From Paratissierella sp033809995 (lineage in GTDB: Bacteria > Bacillota > Clostridia > Tissierellales > Tissierellaceae): DNA of 64,000 nucleotides. Location: contig JAPXKQ010000005.1 in NCBI GenBank assembly GCA_033809995.1, positions 16,339 through 80,338 of the forward strand, in the 5' to 3' direction. Position 1 is the stretch's first letter. Each line of letters starts with the position of its first letter. Shown here piece after piece: positions 1 to 9,896 of the stretch. The notes beneath the pieces were generated by a model that saw nothing but the letters and a program-made list of their open reading frames with translations, did not search any database and was not told the origin of the DNA. The position numbers and the translations under genes were made by a program.

Positions 1-3000
1 AGACAAATCACTGACGAGAAAAACAACTACCTACCGCCAGATAATTATCAAGAATTTCCCTACAATGGAACAGCCAATAGGACATCTCCAACTAATATTG
101 GCTTTTATCTATTATCTATATTATCTAGTAGGGATTTAGGATATATAGATACGGAGGAAATGCTTCGTTTAGTAGATTTAACTATTACGACCATAGAGAA
201 ACTAGAAAAATGGGAAGGTCATTTGTATAATTGGTATGATACAGAAACTTTAGAACCTTTAAGACCAATATTTGTTTCAACTGTAGATAGTGGCAATATA
301 TTAGGATATTTAATAGTTCTAAAAGAAGGACTAAAGGAGTATTTAGATAAATCTACATTAGAAGAAAACAATCTAATTAGGAGAATTGGAAAATTAATAG
401 ATGATACAAATTTTAAACCTTTATATGATAAAAAGAAACAATTATTTTATATAGGATACAATGTAGATGAAAACAAGGAGCTAAATGTATATTATGATTT
501 GTTAGCTTCAGAAGCTAGAACTACATCTTATATTGCAATATCCAGAGGAGAAGTACCTCCAGAGCATTGGCATAAACTGGGTAAACTTTTAGTTAAAGAA
601 AAAGGGTATATATCTTTAGCATCTTGGACAGGTACTATGTTTGAATATTTAATGCCAACCCTAAATATGAAAAGTTATAAAAACACATTACTTGATGAAA
701 CTTATAAAACTTGTATAAATATTCAAAAGGATTATGGCGATTATAAAAATGTTCCTTGGGGAATATCTGAAGCAGGTTATTTTGCCTTTGATTCTCAATT
801 TAATTATCAATACAAAGCTTTTGGTGTGCCTAAATTAGGATTCAAAAGGGGACTAAAAGAAGAACTAGTAATATCTCCTTATTCTACTTTTTTAGCCTTA
901 AACTTTGACTATCCTAATGCCATAGAGAATATTAAAAGAATGAGATCAGCAGGATTAGAAGGGAAATATGGATTTTATGAATCTGTAGATTATACTATAA
1001 CTAGACTTCCAAAACACTTAAATCAAGGAATCATAAAATCTTATATGAGCCATCATCAAGGGATGATATTTGTTTCTATAAATAATTTTATCAACAATAA
1101 TATTGTAGTAAAAAGATTTCATAGGAATTCTTATATGAAATGTGGAGAATATCTGTTGCAAGAAAAAATCCCAAACAAATTCTATTTATCTAATGAATAT
1201 GAAAATCCATATGATTTTGTTTTCCGTAAGGATAGAGAAGTACTTTGGAACAATAGAATATATGGAATAGAAGATTTATGGGATATAAAATGCCATGTTT
1301 TATCATCTAGGACTTATACCATGATGATAAATAGCATGGGGGAAGGTTTTTCAAAAAATGAAGACATATTTATTAATAGATGGAGAAAAGATTTTCTTGC
1401 AAATTCTTATGGCCAATTCATTTATATAAAAGATTTAAAAAATAATAAGGTATGGTCTACTACTTATGCCCCTACTTTTGTAAAACCAGATGATTATAAT
1501 ATTTCCTTCTCCACAGATAGAGCTAGCTTTAATAGAAAAGATGGAGATATTGAATCTACCATGGAGGTATTTTTATTACCCGAAGAGTTAGGAGAAGTAA
1601 GAAAAGTAGTATTAAAAAACCATGGAACGGAGGAAGCATTATTAGAAACCATTAGTTACTTTGAAGTAACTGGAACTACCTATCATTCAGATTTAGCACA
1701 TATGTCTTTTAACAATTTATTTGTAAAAACTGAGGCTTTAGAAAATGAAGGAGGACTTCTAGCTCATAGAAGAAAAAGAGACGAAAAATCAGAAACTAGT
1801 TTTATCTTCCATGGAATAAAAGCCTTTGGACAAGAGGACAGTATTGTAAGCTATGAAACAAATAGGAGTAACTTTATAGGCAGGGGAAATTCCTTAAAAA
1901 ATCCTCAAGCTTTAGAAAAGGGTAATACAAATACTACTGGAATAGTACTAGACCCTATAATGAGTATAAGCAAAAAAATTAGTGTACCACCAAATGATAA
2001 GGTTGAAGTATATTATATTACTGGACTAAGTGATAGTAGAGATGAAATAAGAGATATATTAAATAAATACAGTACAATAGAAAATATAAATATGGCTATG
2101 GATCTTATAAGCACGAAAAGTCAAACTGAAATAGATTATTTAAACCTTGACCACTCAAATATTGAATTTTATGAAGAATTAATGCCATATATTTTCTATT
2201 TAAAAGATAATAAAAAGAAAAAATATAAAAGCATTATCTCCGCAACAGATCGAGGAAAAGAAAGTTTATGGGCTCATGGAATATCTGGTGATAATCCAAT
2301 AGTACTAATCAGGATAAAAGATTTGGAAGGATTAGATAATCTAATAAAAATAATCAATGCACATGAGTATTGGTCCTATAAAGGTATTATAGTAGATCTT
2401 ATCGTATTATATGAGGAAGAAGATATGTACTATAGACCTCTAAGTCAAAAGATAATAGAAGTAATCCAAGAAATTAGAGGCAATATAATAAATACTTACG
2501 GTGGAATCTACGTAAAGAATAAAAATACAATGGAAAAAGATGAGGAAGGATTGTTTTATAAATGGGCAAATTTGATTATTAATGCTGAAGAAGAATTTAA
2601 GTTTAATAATAACAAGTACAAAGAAATAAAGACTAAAGAATTAAAAAGTAGTAGTGTTGAGTATAAAAAATCACCAGCAGATTTAGATTTAAAATTTTTC
2701 AATGGTTATGGTGGGTTTTCAAATGATGGAGGAGAATATATAATTAGACTTCACAAAAATCTTAACACACCTATGCCTTGGATAAATGTTATAGCCAATC
2801 AAAACTTTGGATTTATAGTGACTGAATACGGAACCGGATTTACTTGGTCTGTAAATAGCAGGGAAAATAAATTAACCCCTTGGTATAATGACCCAATCAA
2901 TGATTTACCAAGTGAGATTATATATTTAAAAGATAATGATACTCAGGAAACATTTACCATAACCCCAAAGCCTATTAGAGGAGAGGAAGAATATCTAATC

Positions 3001-5097
3001 ACCTATGGGAGAGGCTATGCGATTTTTAACCATAACAGCCATGGTATAGAACAAAGTCTTACAATGTTTGTACCTTTAGATGATAAGATAAAGATAAGTT
3101 TAATTAGCCTTAAAAATACAACAAATGAGGCAAAAAAACTTACACTAGTATACTATATTAGACCTGTATTAGGCGTAACAGATGAAGAAACTCAATTACT
3201 TATAGAAACGTCTATGGATTCTGAAGATATATTTAAAATAAAAAATTCATCTAATACAGAATTTAAAAATAGTACTATTTTTGTATCATCATCTGAAAAA
3301 ATAAAATCCTATACAAGTGATAGATTGGAGTTTTTAGGTAATATTCCAAATTACGAAAATCCTAGAGGTATAAATTTAGATAAACTATCAAATAGCGCAG
3401 GATTAGGATATAACCCTTGTGGTGCAATAGAAATAGAGATAGAAATCCCACCTAATAAAGAAAAAGAATTAGTTTTTTTGTTAGGAGAAGAAAGGGATTT
3501 AGAAAAAGGATATAAAACTATAAACAAATATAAGGATTTAAAGGAAGTTAAAATTGCATTAGAAGGTATCAAAGAGTTTTGGGATAGAACTGTAGATACT
3601 ATAAAGGTGTTTACAAAGGATGAATCTCTAAACTATATGATGAATTCCTGGCTAATATATCAAACTATTAGTAGTAGAATATGGGCAAGGTCTGGATTTT
3701 ACCAAGTAGGTGGAGCATATGGGGCTAGAGATCAAATACAAGATGTGGCAAATATCTTGTACCATAGACCTGAAGAAGCAAGAAGACAAATTTTAGAAAA
3801 CTGTGCTCACCAGTATATAGAAGGAGATATACAACATTGGTGGCATCCTTCATATGATAATGAGGTCAATAAAGGTATAAGAAGTAAATGCTCTGATGAT
3901 TTACTATGGCTACCCTATTGTGTAGGAGAATATATTAATGTCACAGGTGATTATAGCATATTAGATGAAGAAGCGTACTATATAGAATCTGAACCTTTAA
4001 GAGAAACGGAATACGAAAGATACGAAGTCCCTAATAAATCTAAAGAAAAAGGTACTGTCTATGACCATTGTATAAGGGCTATTGAAAGAGGAATAAACCT
4101 AAGTGAGAGAAATATTCCTCTGATTGGCACTGGAGATTGGAATGATGGGATGAATAAAGTAGGCTATAAAGGAAAAGGCGAAAGTATTTGGCTAGGATGG
4201 TTTTTAGCCACTGTACTTCAACTATTTATACTTATTTGTGAAAGTCAAAAGGATATGTCTCATGCTGGAAAGTATAAAAGCCAAGTCCTAAGTCTAAAAG
4301 AGGCAATAGAAACTAATGGTTGGGATGGAGAATGGTATATTAGAGCCTTCTTTGATGATGGAAGTCCTATAGGCTCAAAGCGTAGTAAAGAATGTAGTAT
4401 AGATTCTATTTCTCAATCTTGGTCTGTAATATCCAAGATAGGAGATAAGGAAAGAGCAAAATCTGGACTAAAGGCAGTAGAAAAGTATTTGGTAAATGAA
4501 GAAGAAGGAATTATAGCACTTCTTATGCCACCTTTTGAAAATATAGAATTAGATCCAGGGTATATAAAATCTTATGTATCAGGGGTTAGAGAAAATGGTG
4601 GTCAATATACTCATGCTTCTACTTGGGTAATAAAGGCATTTGCTATGCTAGGAGAAGGAGATAAGGCATATAATTTATTCAAATTAATCAACCCTATAAA
4701 TCATACAAGAACACAAATTGAATGTGCTAAATATAAAGTAGAACCCTATGTAGCAACAGCAGATATATATACTAACCCAGAACATTTAGGAAGAGGAGGA
4801 TGGAGCTGGTATACCGGCTCTGCTGGCTGGATGTACAAAGTAGCCTTAGAAGACATACTGGGCTTTAGAAAAGAAGGAGATAAATTATTCATAAATCCAT
4901 CTATACCAAAGGATTGGGACGACTATAGAATAAAATACACCTATAAAAATTCTATCTATAATATAGAAGTAAAAAATCCAAATGGTGTAAACACTGGAGT
5001 ATCTAAAATACTAGTAGACGGTAATATGATTAAAGATAAGTATATTAAATTAGTTGATGATGGAAGTATTCACAAAGTATTGATAGAAATGGGATAG
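1..5097 (+). CDS. Cyclic beta-1,2-glucan synthase-like protein, GH94 C-terminal part (5' truncated by window)
   Basis: The frame is open from base 1, so the gene starts upstream; 1698 codons are visible. The first residues (NYLPPDNYQE, RTSPTNIG, NWYDTETLEPL) and the later MSHHQGM motif match the glycoamylase-like transglycosylation domain of NdvB-type synthases. Two beta-sandwich stretches follow (SRTYTMMINSMGEG near nt 1303; FFNGYGGFSNDGGEY near nt 2695). The C-terminal GH94 phosphorylase barrel has QDVANILYHRPEEAR, NCAHQYIEGDIQHWWHP and GTGDWNDGMN (nt 4129-4152), the last carrying the family's catalytic aspartate. In characterised synthases an N-terminal GT84 membrane domain polymerises UDP-glucose, the middle domain cyclises and GH94 trims the chain. 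The GT84 part, if present, lies outside this window. A soluble oligoglucan phosphorylase is less likely because of the glycoamylase-like domain. Confidence 0.9.
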   Translation, partial: RQITDEKNNYLPPDNYQEFPYNGTANRTSPTNIGFYLLSILSSRDLGYIDTEEMLRLVDLTITTIEKLEKWEGHLYNWYDTETLEPLRPIFVSTVDSGNILGYLIVLKEGLKEYLDKSTLEENNLIRRIGKLIDDTNFKPLYDKKKQLFYIGYNVDENKELNVYYDLLASEARTTSYIAISRGEVPPEHWHKLGKLLVKEKGYISLASWTGTMFEYLMPTLNMKSYKNTLLDETYKTCINIQKDYGDYKNVPWGISEAGYFAFDSQFNYQYKAFGVPKLGFKRGLKEELVISPYSTFLALNFDYPNAIENIKRMRSAGLEGKYGFYESVDYTITRLPKHLNQGIIKSYMSHHQGMIFVSINNFINNNIVVKRFHRNSYMKCGEYLLQEKIPNKFYLSNEYENPYDFVFRKDREVLWNNRIYGIEDLWDIKCHVLSSRTYTMMINSMGEGFSKNEDIFINRWRKDFLANSYGQFIYIKDLKNNKVWSTTYAPTFVKPDDYNISFSTDRASFNRKDGDIESTMEVFLLPEELGEVRKVVLKNHGTEEALLETISYFEVTGTTYHSDLAHMSFNNLFVKTEALENEGGLLAHRRKRDEKSETSFIFHGIKAFGQEDSIVSYETNRSNFIGRGNSLKNPQALEKGNTNTTGIVLDPIMSISKKISVPPNDKVEVYYITGLSDSRDEIRDILNKYSTIENINMAMDLISTKSQTEIDYLNLDHSNIEFYEELMPYIFYLKDNKKKKYKSIISATDRGKESLWAHGISGDNPIVLIRIKDLEGLDNLIKIINAHEYWSYKGIIVDLIVLYEEEDMYYRPLSQKIIEVIQEIRGNIINTYGGIYVKNKNTMEKDEEGLFYKWANLIINAEEEFKFNNNKYKEIKTKELKSSSVEYKKSPADLDLKFFNGYGGFSNDGGEYIIRLHKNLNTPMPWINVIANQNFGFIVTEYGTGFTWSVNSRENKLTPWYNDPINDLPSEIIYLKDNDTQETFTITPKPIRGEEEYLITYGRGYAIFNHNSHGIEQSLTMFVPLDDKIKISLISLKNTTNEAKKLTLVYYIRPVLGVTDEETQLLIETSMDSEDIFKIKNSSNTEFKNSTIFVSSSEKIKSYTSDRLEFLGNIPNYENPRGINLDKLSNSAGLGYNPCGAIEIEIEIPPNKEKELVFLLGEERDLEKGYKTINKYKDLKEVKIALEGIKEFWDRTVDTIKVFTKDESLNYMMNSWLIYQTISSRIWARSGFYQVGGAYGARDQIQDVANILYHRPEEARRQILENCAHQYIEGDIQHWWHPSYDNEVNKGIRSKCSDDLLWLPYCVGEYINVTGDYSILDEEAYYIESEPLRETEYERYEVPNKSKEKGTVYDHCIRAIERGINLSERNIPLIGTGDWNDGMNKVGYKGKGESIWLGWFLATVLQLFILICESQKDMSHAGKYKSQVLSLKEAIETNGWDGEWYIRAFFDDGSPIGSKRSKECSIDSISQSWSVISKIGDKERAKSGLKAVEKYLVNEEEGIIALLMPPFENIELDPGYIKSYVSGVRENGGQYTHASTWVIKAFAMLGEGDKAYNLFKLINPINHTRTQIECAKYKVEPYVATADIYTNPEHLGRGGWSWYTGSAGWMYKVALEDILGFRKEGDKLFINPSIPKDWDDYRIKYTYKNSIYNIEVKNPNGVNTGVSKILVDGNMIKDKYIKLVDDGSIHKVLIEMG

Positions 5098-5102
5098 AAG
5101 AT

Positions 5103-5137
5103 GACCTAGCTTTTAGAGGCTAGGTCAGTATTTTTTT
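5103..5137 (+). terminator. Rho-independent terminator after the glucan synthase gene
   Basis: GACCTAGC (5103-5110) pairs perfectly with GCTAGGTC (5119-5126) across an 8-nt loop and is followed by a T-rich tract. It sits 6 bases after the stop codon. Confidence 0.9.
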
Positions 5138-5283
5138 GGTTTAATTATTTAAGATATTTTAACAATGTGTTGCAAAATAGCCACAATAAAAGTAAAATTA
5201 ACATAAATCGAATATATTATGTTAGAATAAAAGACAAAGAAGGGGTAGATATCGTGACTCCATTAGCAAATAAAGGGGAAAAA

Positions 5284-5958
5284 ATGACTAAAAGGACTAT
5301 TAATTTATTTTTAACATCAATAATTTCACTAGGAACTATGTATATAGTAGATGGAATAATAAATCCGGGATATATCTATAAATCAGCAATTAAAATAGTA
5401 ATGTTCCTATTAATTCCACTAATATTTACACTACTTGATAAAAATATTGATTCAAAAACTATATTTAAGATGAAATCAAAAAGGCAATTATTATTTTCGG
5501 TATTACTTGGTCTTGGGGTTTATATTATTATTTTAGGAGCATATTTTATTCTTAAGTACTTTATAGATTTAGAAAATATTAAAAATATATTAGAAGAAAA
5601 TCTTAGGGTAAATAAAGGTAATTTTATATGGGTAGCCCTTTATATTTCATTTATCAACTCACTTTTAGAAGAATTCTTCTTTAGAGGATTTTTATTCTTG
5701 AATCTAAAGAAAATAGCAAATAGGGGCTTCGCCTATGTATATAGTGCATTAGCTTTTGCAATATATCATATCGCAATAATGTTCAATTGGTTTAGTCCAT
5801 ATTTATTTATCCTTGCTTTGACAGGATTATTTGTTGGCGGGCTAATATTTGACTACGTTAATGATAAAAGCGAAAATATATACAACTCTTGGCTAGTCCA
5901 TATGTTTGCAAACTTTGCTATTAATACTATTGGATTTATTATGTTTGGAATTATATAA
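5284..5958 (+). CDS. CPBP family intramembrane metalloprotease
   Basis: A 224-residue, highly hydrophobic protein with about six or seven membrane spans. The three family motifs are present in order: LLEEFFFRG (EExxxR), AIYHIAIM (conserved His) and HMFANFAIN (HxxxN). These form the glutamate/histidine metal site of the Rce1/CPBP (Abi) family, whose bacterial members are often tied to bacteriocin immunity or protein processing. ATG 5284 follows AAAGGGG at 5 nt. GTG 5254 in the same frame also has AGGGG 8 nt upstream and would add ten residues, so the start is not certain. The substrate is unknown. Confidence 0.85.
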   Translation: MTKRTINLFLTSIISLGTMYIVDGIINPGYIYKSAIKIVMFLLIPLIFTLLDKNIDSKTIFKMKSKRQLLFSVLLGLGVYIIILGAYFILKYFIDLENIKNILEENLRVNKGNFIWVALYISFINSLLEEFFFRGFLFLNLKKIANRGFAYVYSALAFAIYHIAIMFNWFSPYLFILALTGLFVGGLIFDYVNDKSENIYNSWLVHMFANFAINTIGFIMFGII

Positions 5959-5960
5959 AT

Positions 5961-5990
5961 TAGGGATGGTCCTTTGTGCCATCCTAAAAC
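5961..5990. terminator. Hairpin between convergent genes, possible bidirectional terminator
   Basis: GGATGG (5964-5969) pairs with CCATCC (5979-5984). Read on the minus strand it is followed by CTAATTTATA, which is moderately T-rich; on the plus strand there is no T-run. It lies between the CPBP gene and the convergent small gene. Confidence 0.45.
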
Positions 5991-6019
5991 AATTATTGGA
6001 TATCACACCAAAAAATAAA

Positions 6020-6277
6020 TCAATTCTTGCCAATCAACATTATAGCTTTATCATAATCATCTTTATGCACATAAAGATAATATATATTAGCTAATTCTGT
6101 TTTTTCACCAAAGGCTCCAGTGCGACTCCTTGAGGGACCAAAAAGTTTAGAATTATTACGATATACTACTCTAGTAGTATATTCTATTCCATTAGAAATA
6201 AGTATTTCTTTTACTTTGTTAACAGCTTTTATTGAATATCCGTTATAGACATCTTTCCTATTCCAAAGTGAAATCAT
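6020..6277 (-). CDS. Small conserved-looking protein, possibly DUF2007-like
   Basis: An 85-residue protein (MISLWNRKDVY...). The start is set by a TGGAGG box at 6285-6290, 7 nt from ATG 6277; an upstream in-frame ATG at 6316 lacks a comparable site. The pattern of an alternating alpha/beta core (VNKVKEILISNGIEYTTRVVY ... NIYYLYVHKDDYDKAIMLI) resembles small 'putative signal transducing' DUF2007 proteins with a ferredoxin-like fold, but the match is by feel only. Function unknown. Its upstream region carries one copy of the 64-bp repeat, which includes a TATAAT reading toward this gene (minus strand). Confidence 0.6.
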   Translation of the reverse strand: MISLWNRKDVYNGYSIKAVNKVKEILISNGIEYTTRVVYRNNSKLFGPSRSRTGAFGEKTELANIYYLYVHKDDYDKAIMLIGKN

Positions 6278-6287
6278 ATTATAACCT

Positions 6288-6351
6288 CCAATAAATTTAT
6301 ATATTAGCAAATCCATGGATGTTTTCTTAATTATATCATATGAAAATAAAT
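6288..6351. repeat. 64-bp dispersed direct repeat, left copy
   Basis: Matches 28642-28705 in 63 of 64 positions (single difference at 6313), in the same orientation. This copy forms the 5' leader and promoter region of the minus-strand gene ending at 6020. The two copies bracket the segment that holds the Wadjet and helicase operons. Confidence 0.9.
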
Positions 6352-6410
6352 TAATTACCCTTCTTGCTTATAAAACTTGCAAATTAATGCTATCATGTAA
6401 TTAATAATGT
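6341..6410 (+). repeat. Promoter-like module shared with 38150-38215
   Basis: GAAAATAAATTAATT, TTGCTTATAAA, and AATGCTATCATGTAATTA occur in the same order and spacing as at 38151-38210 (there with TGCTATAATG). The module ends in an extended -10-like TGCTATMAT. The rest of 6411-6555 is AT-rich with no gene; TATAAT at 6526-6531 might serve the operon starting at 6556, but no good -35 is seen. Confidence 0.6.
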
Positions 6411-6555
6411 ATTATGGGTTTTGAAGCGAAAATGATAAGAATTAGAGGTTAAATGTACTTATATATTAAACTATGTAAATATATGTTAAAATATATATAA
6501 CAGAGTAATAGGATATAAATAGGGCTATAATTTAGCCATTAAAGGGGAGGAACCA

Positions 6556-7554
6556 ATGAAATATATTAAATACAATGGGAAGAAGAAAATTACATTAGAT
6601 GAAATCATTAAAAATTATAGAATAGATGATTATCAGTTACTTGTAAAATTTATTATAGATAATATTGATATGGGTACCATAACGCCTATAAAAAGTTCCA
6701 GAACCAATGGGAAAAACCCAGCTTTATACAATGCATACAGGATAATTGTTTCCGAAAGTGATAATAGTAAATATAAGGACAATTTGTTGTACAAGCTAAA
6801 TACTCAACTTAAGCTTGATTACTATATCAATAATATAGAAAAATATAAGGAAGATGAAGAATATATAATTAAGCTGAGCAATTATCTAGATACTAATAAA
6901 AGACTACTGGATGAGCCTGAATCCATCAATGAAAGGAGCTTTGAAATCTGGGGGAGGGAAAAGTTTCTTCAGAAGAATGGAAATAAAATTCTAAAAAATC
7001 TCGGAATGTCACTTGATAGTTTAAATGTATATGAAACAACTGAACCTCTCTCATATTATTCTCATCATAAAAAAACTCCACAAAATATATTGATAATAGA
7101 AAATAAGGATACATTCTATAGTATGAGAAGGCATCTCTTAAATGGAAACGAAAGTATACTCGGGCTGAAGGTTGGAACTCTTATTTATGGCAAAGGTAAG
7201 GGAATATCCAAATCCTTTAAAGACTTTACATATTGTGTTGAGCCTTATTTAAGTAGCAATATTAATAATATTTATTATTTTGGAGACCTGGATTATGAAG
7301 GCATTATAATTTATGAATCCTTATGCAGGGTTTTTAAGGACAATATCGCAATAAAGCTTTTTTTAGCTGCTTATAGGGCTATGCTTAAAAAGGCAGATAA
7401 GAACGATTTACCTGAAATGAAGGAAGGACAGAATAAGAATATTGGAAGTCATTTTCTTATGGCTTTCAATCAGAAGGAAAGAGAAGAGATATTAAAAATC
7501 TTAAATGAAAATAAATATATTCCTCAGGAGATATTAAGTATCAGGGATTTTTAG
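6556..7554 (+). CDS. jetD: Wadjet system nuclease subunit JetD (MksG), TOPRIM domain
   Basis: A 332-residue protein. The C-terminal half is a TOPRIM domain: NILIIENKDTF carries the glutamate (about residue 181) and YYFGDLDYEGIIIY the DxD pair (D244 and D246). JetD is the topoisomerase VI-like nuclease of Wadjet, which cleaves circular plasmid DNA once the JetABC SMC complex has finished extruding it. The start ATG follows GGGGAGG at 5 nt. It is the first gene of the operon, and the jetA ribosome binding site begins at its stop codon. No key TOPRIM residue appears lost, so activity is plausible. Confidence 0.88.
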   Translation: MKYIKYNGKKKITLDEIIKNYRIDDYQLLVKFIIDNIDMGTITPIKSSRTNGKNPALYNAYRIIVSESDNSKYKDNLLYKLNTQLKLDYYINNIEKYKEDEEYIIKLSNYLDTNKRLLDEPESINERSFEIWGREKFLQKNGNKILKNLGMSLDSLNVYETTEPLSYYSHHKKTPQNILIIENKDTFYSMRRHLLNGNESILGLKVGTLIYGKGKGISKSFKDFTYCVEPYLSSNINNIYYFGDLDYEGIIIYESLCRVFKDNIAIKLFLAAYRAMLKKADKNDLPEMKEGQNKNIGSHFLMAFNQKEREEILKILNENKYIPQEILSIRDF

Positions 7555-7563
7555 GAGGCTATT

Positions 7564-9168
7564 ATGGAATTATCATTTTTAAATAACTTTCCAAGGCGTA
7601 TGAAGCATGTAGGCACCTATGCGTTTTTATTTAGGAACAGTATGGCAAAGACTACCTGGAAGCAATATGAATTTGCAGATTTTTATGAGCAAACCAATAT
7701 GATATTTGCAATTTTACTTTTTATAATGGAGCAATCATTAAAGGATGAGCCCTGTACCATGGATGATATAGGAAACTTTATAGACACTGTAAATATGCAA
7801 AGCTTTAGAAAGCATATTACCTACGAACAATGTAAGGAGCTGGGGGATTTTATTGTTAACGTAATCCTTGGAAATGAAGGCAGGGTAATGTACTTTAAAG
7901 GCTATGATTTCAATGAAAATCAATATAAGGATATTCATATTAGCTTTATAGAAAATAAGACTGTATATATTGATGGAGATGTTAGAAGAACCTCCTATTA
8001 TTTAACCGATGATGGATATAATCTGCTTCTATCCACCTTAGAAATGGAAGCGAATATGCTTCTTACAATTCATGAAATGATATTTAAGCTTCATATTGAA
8101 AAGGCTTCCTATGATAAGGCAGTTGATGATGTAAAGAATATCTTTAATCAATTAAGGATTCAGTATCAGAAGATTCAGGAGGCAATGCGAAGGATTAAGC
8201 AAAATGCACTTAACTATTCTGTTGCTGATTATAGGAGATTATTAGAAGAAAACCTGGATACCATTAGTGATACAAGTAAAAAGTTTTCAGGATATAGGGA
8301 AAACATAAGAGAACGTGTTAAGGCTTTAGAGGAGCAGGACATTAATATCAAGAAATTGGACAAGGAAGATAATGAAAATCTTAAAAATCTTAAAATAATC
8401 GAGGATTATTTAAGCTGTGTCATAGATGAACATCAGAGGATATTAAAGAATCATTTTGAATTGAAATCACTATATACTAAAGAACTTGAGGATTTATCTC
8501 AAATGACACTTATAAAAAGGTTTAATCTTAGAGCTGAATTATATGATAAGATTTTGGAAAATCCTAAGTACCTTGAAAATATAGAGCATTTTATAAGGCC
8601 AATTCTAAATCGTGAAGGTGATAAAACTTATAATATAAATAAGTCTGTAGAGATACAAAGGCCCATAAGAGCAAAGGTAGAAGAGGATGAAGAGGAATTA
8701 TTTGACTTTGATGAAAATGAGTGGCAGGAGGAGAAAAAGGCCAAAGCCAGGGAACGATTAAATCTATATAATAATATACTTAAAATAATACTAACCAGGG
8801 CAAAGGAAAGTAACGGAATATCACTTAGAGAATTGAAGGATTCCTTAAATGGCGACTATAGTGAGCTTATACCAAATGTAGAGATTTTCAAAGAGGTTGT
8901 TATTGAAATGATTAAAAATACTATCATAGATATAGAGGAGCTAAAAAAGGAAAAGGAAGAACATTTAGAAGATAGCAATGTGCTGGAGTTTCAGCTTAAT
9001 GAAAGTATTTTAGAGCTTACTTACAAATATATAGCTCTAAGAAAAATTAAGAAGATTAATACCTATAGAATTCAGGAAGATGAGCCTGTAATATTTGAAA
9101 ACCTTAAGAGTGATACTGGAAGAATTAGAAAGATACAATGTTCTAATATTTACTTTGGAGTAGAATAA
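7564..9168 (+). CDS. jetA: Wadjet subunit JetA (MksF-type kleisin)
   Basis: A 534-residue protein beginning MELSFLNNFPRRMKHVGTYAF, a typical JetA N-terminus. It has helical N-terminal winged-helix-like sequence, a long charged coiled coil from about residue 200 to 340, an acidic linker (EEDEEELFDFDENEW, about 375-390) and a C-terminal helical domain. JetA is the kleisin that closes the JetC ATPase ring. It sits between jetD and jetB, 9 nt after jetD, with AGGAGG upstream. The length and start fit the DUF5716 family used in type II Wadjet; the subtype is recalled, not computed. Confidence 0.85.
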   Translation: MELSFLNNFPRRMKHVGTYAFLFRNSMAKTTWKQYEFADFYEQTNMIFAILLFIMEQSLKDEPCTMDDIGNFIDTVNMQSFRKHITYEQCKELGDFIVNVILGNEGRVMYFKGYDFNENQYKDIHISFIENKTVYIDGDVRRTSYYLTDDGYNLLLSTLEMEANMLLTIHEMIFKLHIEKASYDKAVDDVKNIFNQLRIQYQKIQEAMRRIKQNALNYSVADYRRLLEENLDTISDTSKKFSGYRENIRERVKALEEQDINIKKLDKEDNENLKNLKIIEDYLSCVIDEHQRILKNHFELKSLYTKELEDLSQMTLIKRFNLRAELYDKILENPKYLENIEHFIRPILNREGDKTYNINKSVEIQRPIRAKVEEDEEELFDFDENEWQEEKKAKARERLNLYNNILKIILTRAKESNGISLRELKDSLNGDYSELIPNVEIFKEVVIEMIKNTIIDIEELKKEKEEHLEDSNVLEFQLNESILELTYKYIALRKIKKINTYRIQEDEPVIFENLKSDTGRIRKIQCSNIYFGVE

Positions 9169-9182
9169 GGAGGGTAGCATAG

Positions 9183-9896
9183 ATGGCATATGAGTTAGAG
9201 GAAATAAATCTTAGTCAGAGGATTTTCTATTACCTGATTGAGCACCGGGAGCTAAAGGAAGAGGAAGAATCTGTACTTTATAAGGCATATACAGAAAAAG
9301 AGAATGTAATGGATCTTGTTAAGAGACAGGGTATAGCTGCAAAGAGTATTATTGAAAGATACGGAAATGTGATTTATTTAATACCAAATGAAGATAATGA
9401 CTACCTGGGATATTCTAAAAGGGATTTAAAGGGGGTTCTTTGTAAGTCAGGGGCCAATGATAAGGACTATTATCTTTCTCAATTTGTAATACTTACTCTT
9501 TTAGTGGAATTCTATGATGGGCAAGGAAGCAGCAGTAAAGCCAGGGATTTTTTAAGGGTTGGAGACTTTTTAAATAGCATTTCTGAAAGACTAAAGGAAG
9601 GGGCGGCAAATATTAATGCTGAGGAAGAAGACAAGGACGGACTTGCATTTTCCAATATGTTGGAGGCATTTGAGGCCCTAAGGAGTGAAATAGGCTCCAA
9701 GGCAAAGACTACAAAGGAAGGGTTTGTTCATAATCTATTAACCTTCTTACAAAAACAAGGGTTAATAGATTATATTGAAGAGGATGAAATGATTAAAACA
9801 ACAAAGAAGCTGGACCAGTTTATGGATTATAATCTTTTAAATAAGAAAAATTATGACCGTGTACTAAGTGTATTGGGAGTGAAAGAAAATGAGTAA
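9183..9896 (+). CDS. jetB: Wadjet subunit JetB (MksE-type KITE protein)
   Basis: A 237-residue, mostly helical protein with paired winged-helix character, matching the KITE subunit that dimerises on the kleisin JetA in MukE/MksE-type condensins. It begins MAYELEEINLSQRIFYYL after AAGGAGGG at 6 nt. Its last codons overlap the start of jetC by 8 nt, indicating translational coupling. Assignment rests mainly on position and size between a clear jetA and jetC. Probably the DUF6063 family of type II systems (recalled). Confidence 0.8.
   Translation: MAYELEEINLSQRIFYYLIEHRELKEEEESVLYKAYTEKENVMDLVKRQGIAAKSIIERYGNVIYLIPNEDNDYLGYSKRDLKGVLCKSGANDKDYYLSQFVILTLLVEFYDGQGSSSKARDFLRVGDFLNSISERLKEGAANINAEEEDKDGLAFSNMLEAFEALRSEIGSKAKTTKEGFVHNLLTFLQKQGLIDYIEEDEMIKTTKKLDQFMDYNLLNKKNYDRVLSVLGVKENE

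Noticed and set aside
3351..3572. Antisense open frame inside the glucan synthase gene
   Set aside because: Composition is the complement of the clear coding frame; no ribosome binding site or family resemblance. Many similar antisense frames (for example 13677-14015, 20388-20684, 42267-42653, 54130-54432, 60692-61021) were left out for the same reason.
5906..6094. Open frame overlapping the end of the CPBP gene
   Set aside because: Shifted frame of a clear gene, running into the convergent gene; no start signal.
7564..9168. Ordinary chromosomal MukF/ScpA-type condensin instead of Wadjet
   Set aside because: The presence of the TOPRIM nuclease gene jetD in the same operon distinguishes Wadjet from housekeeping condensin.
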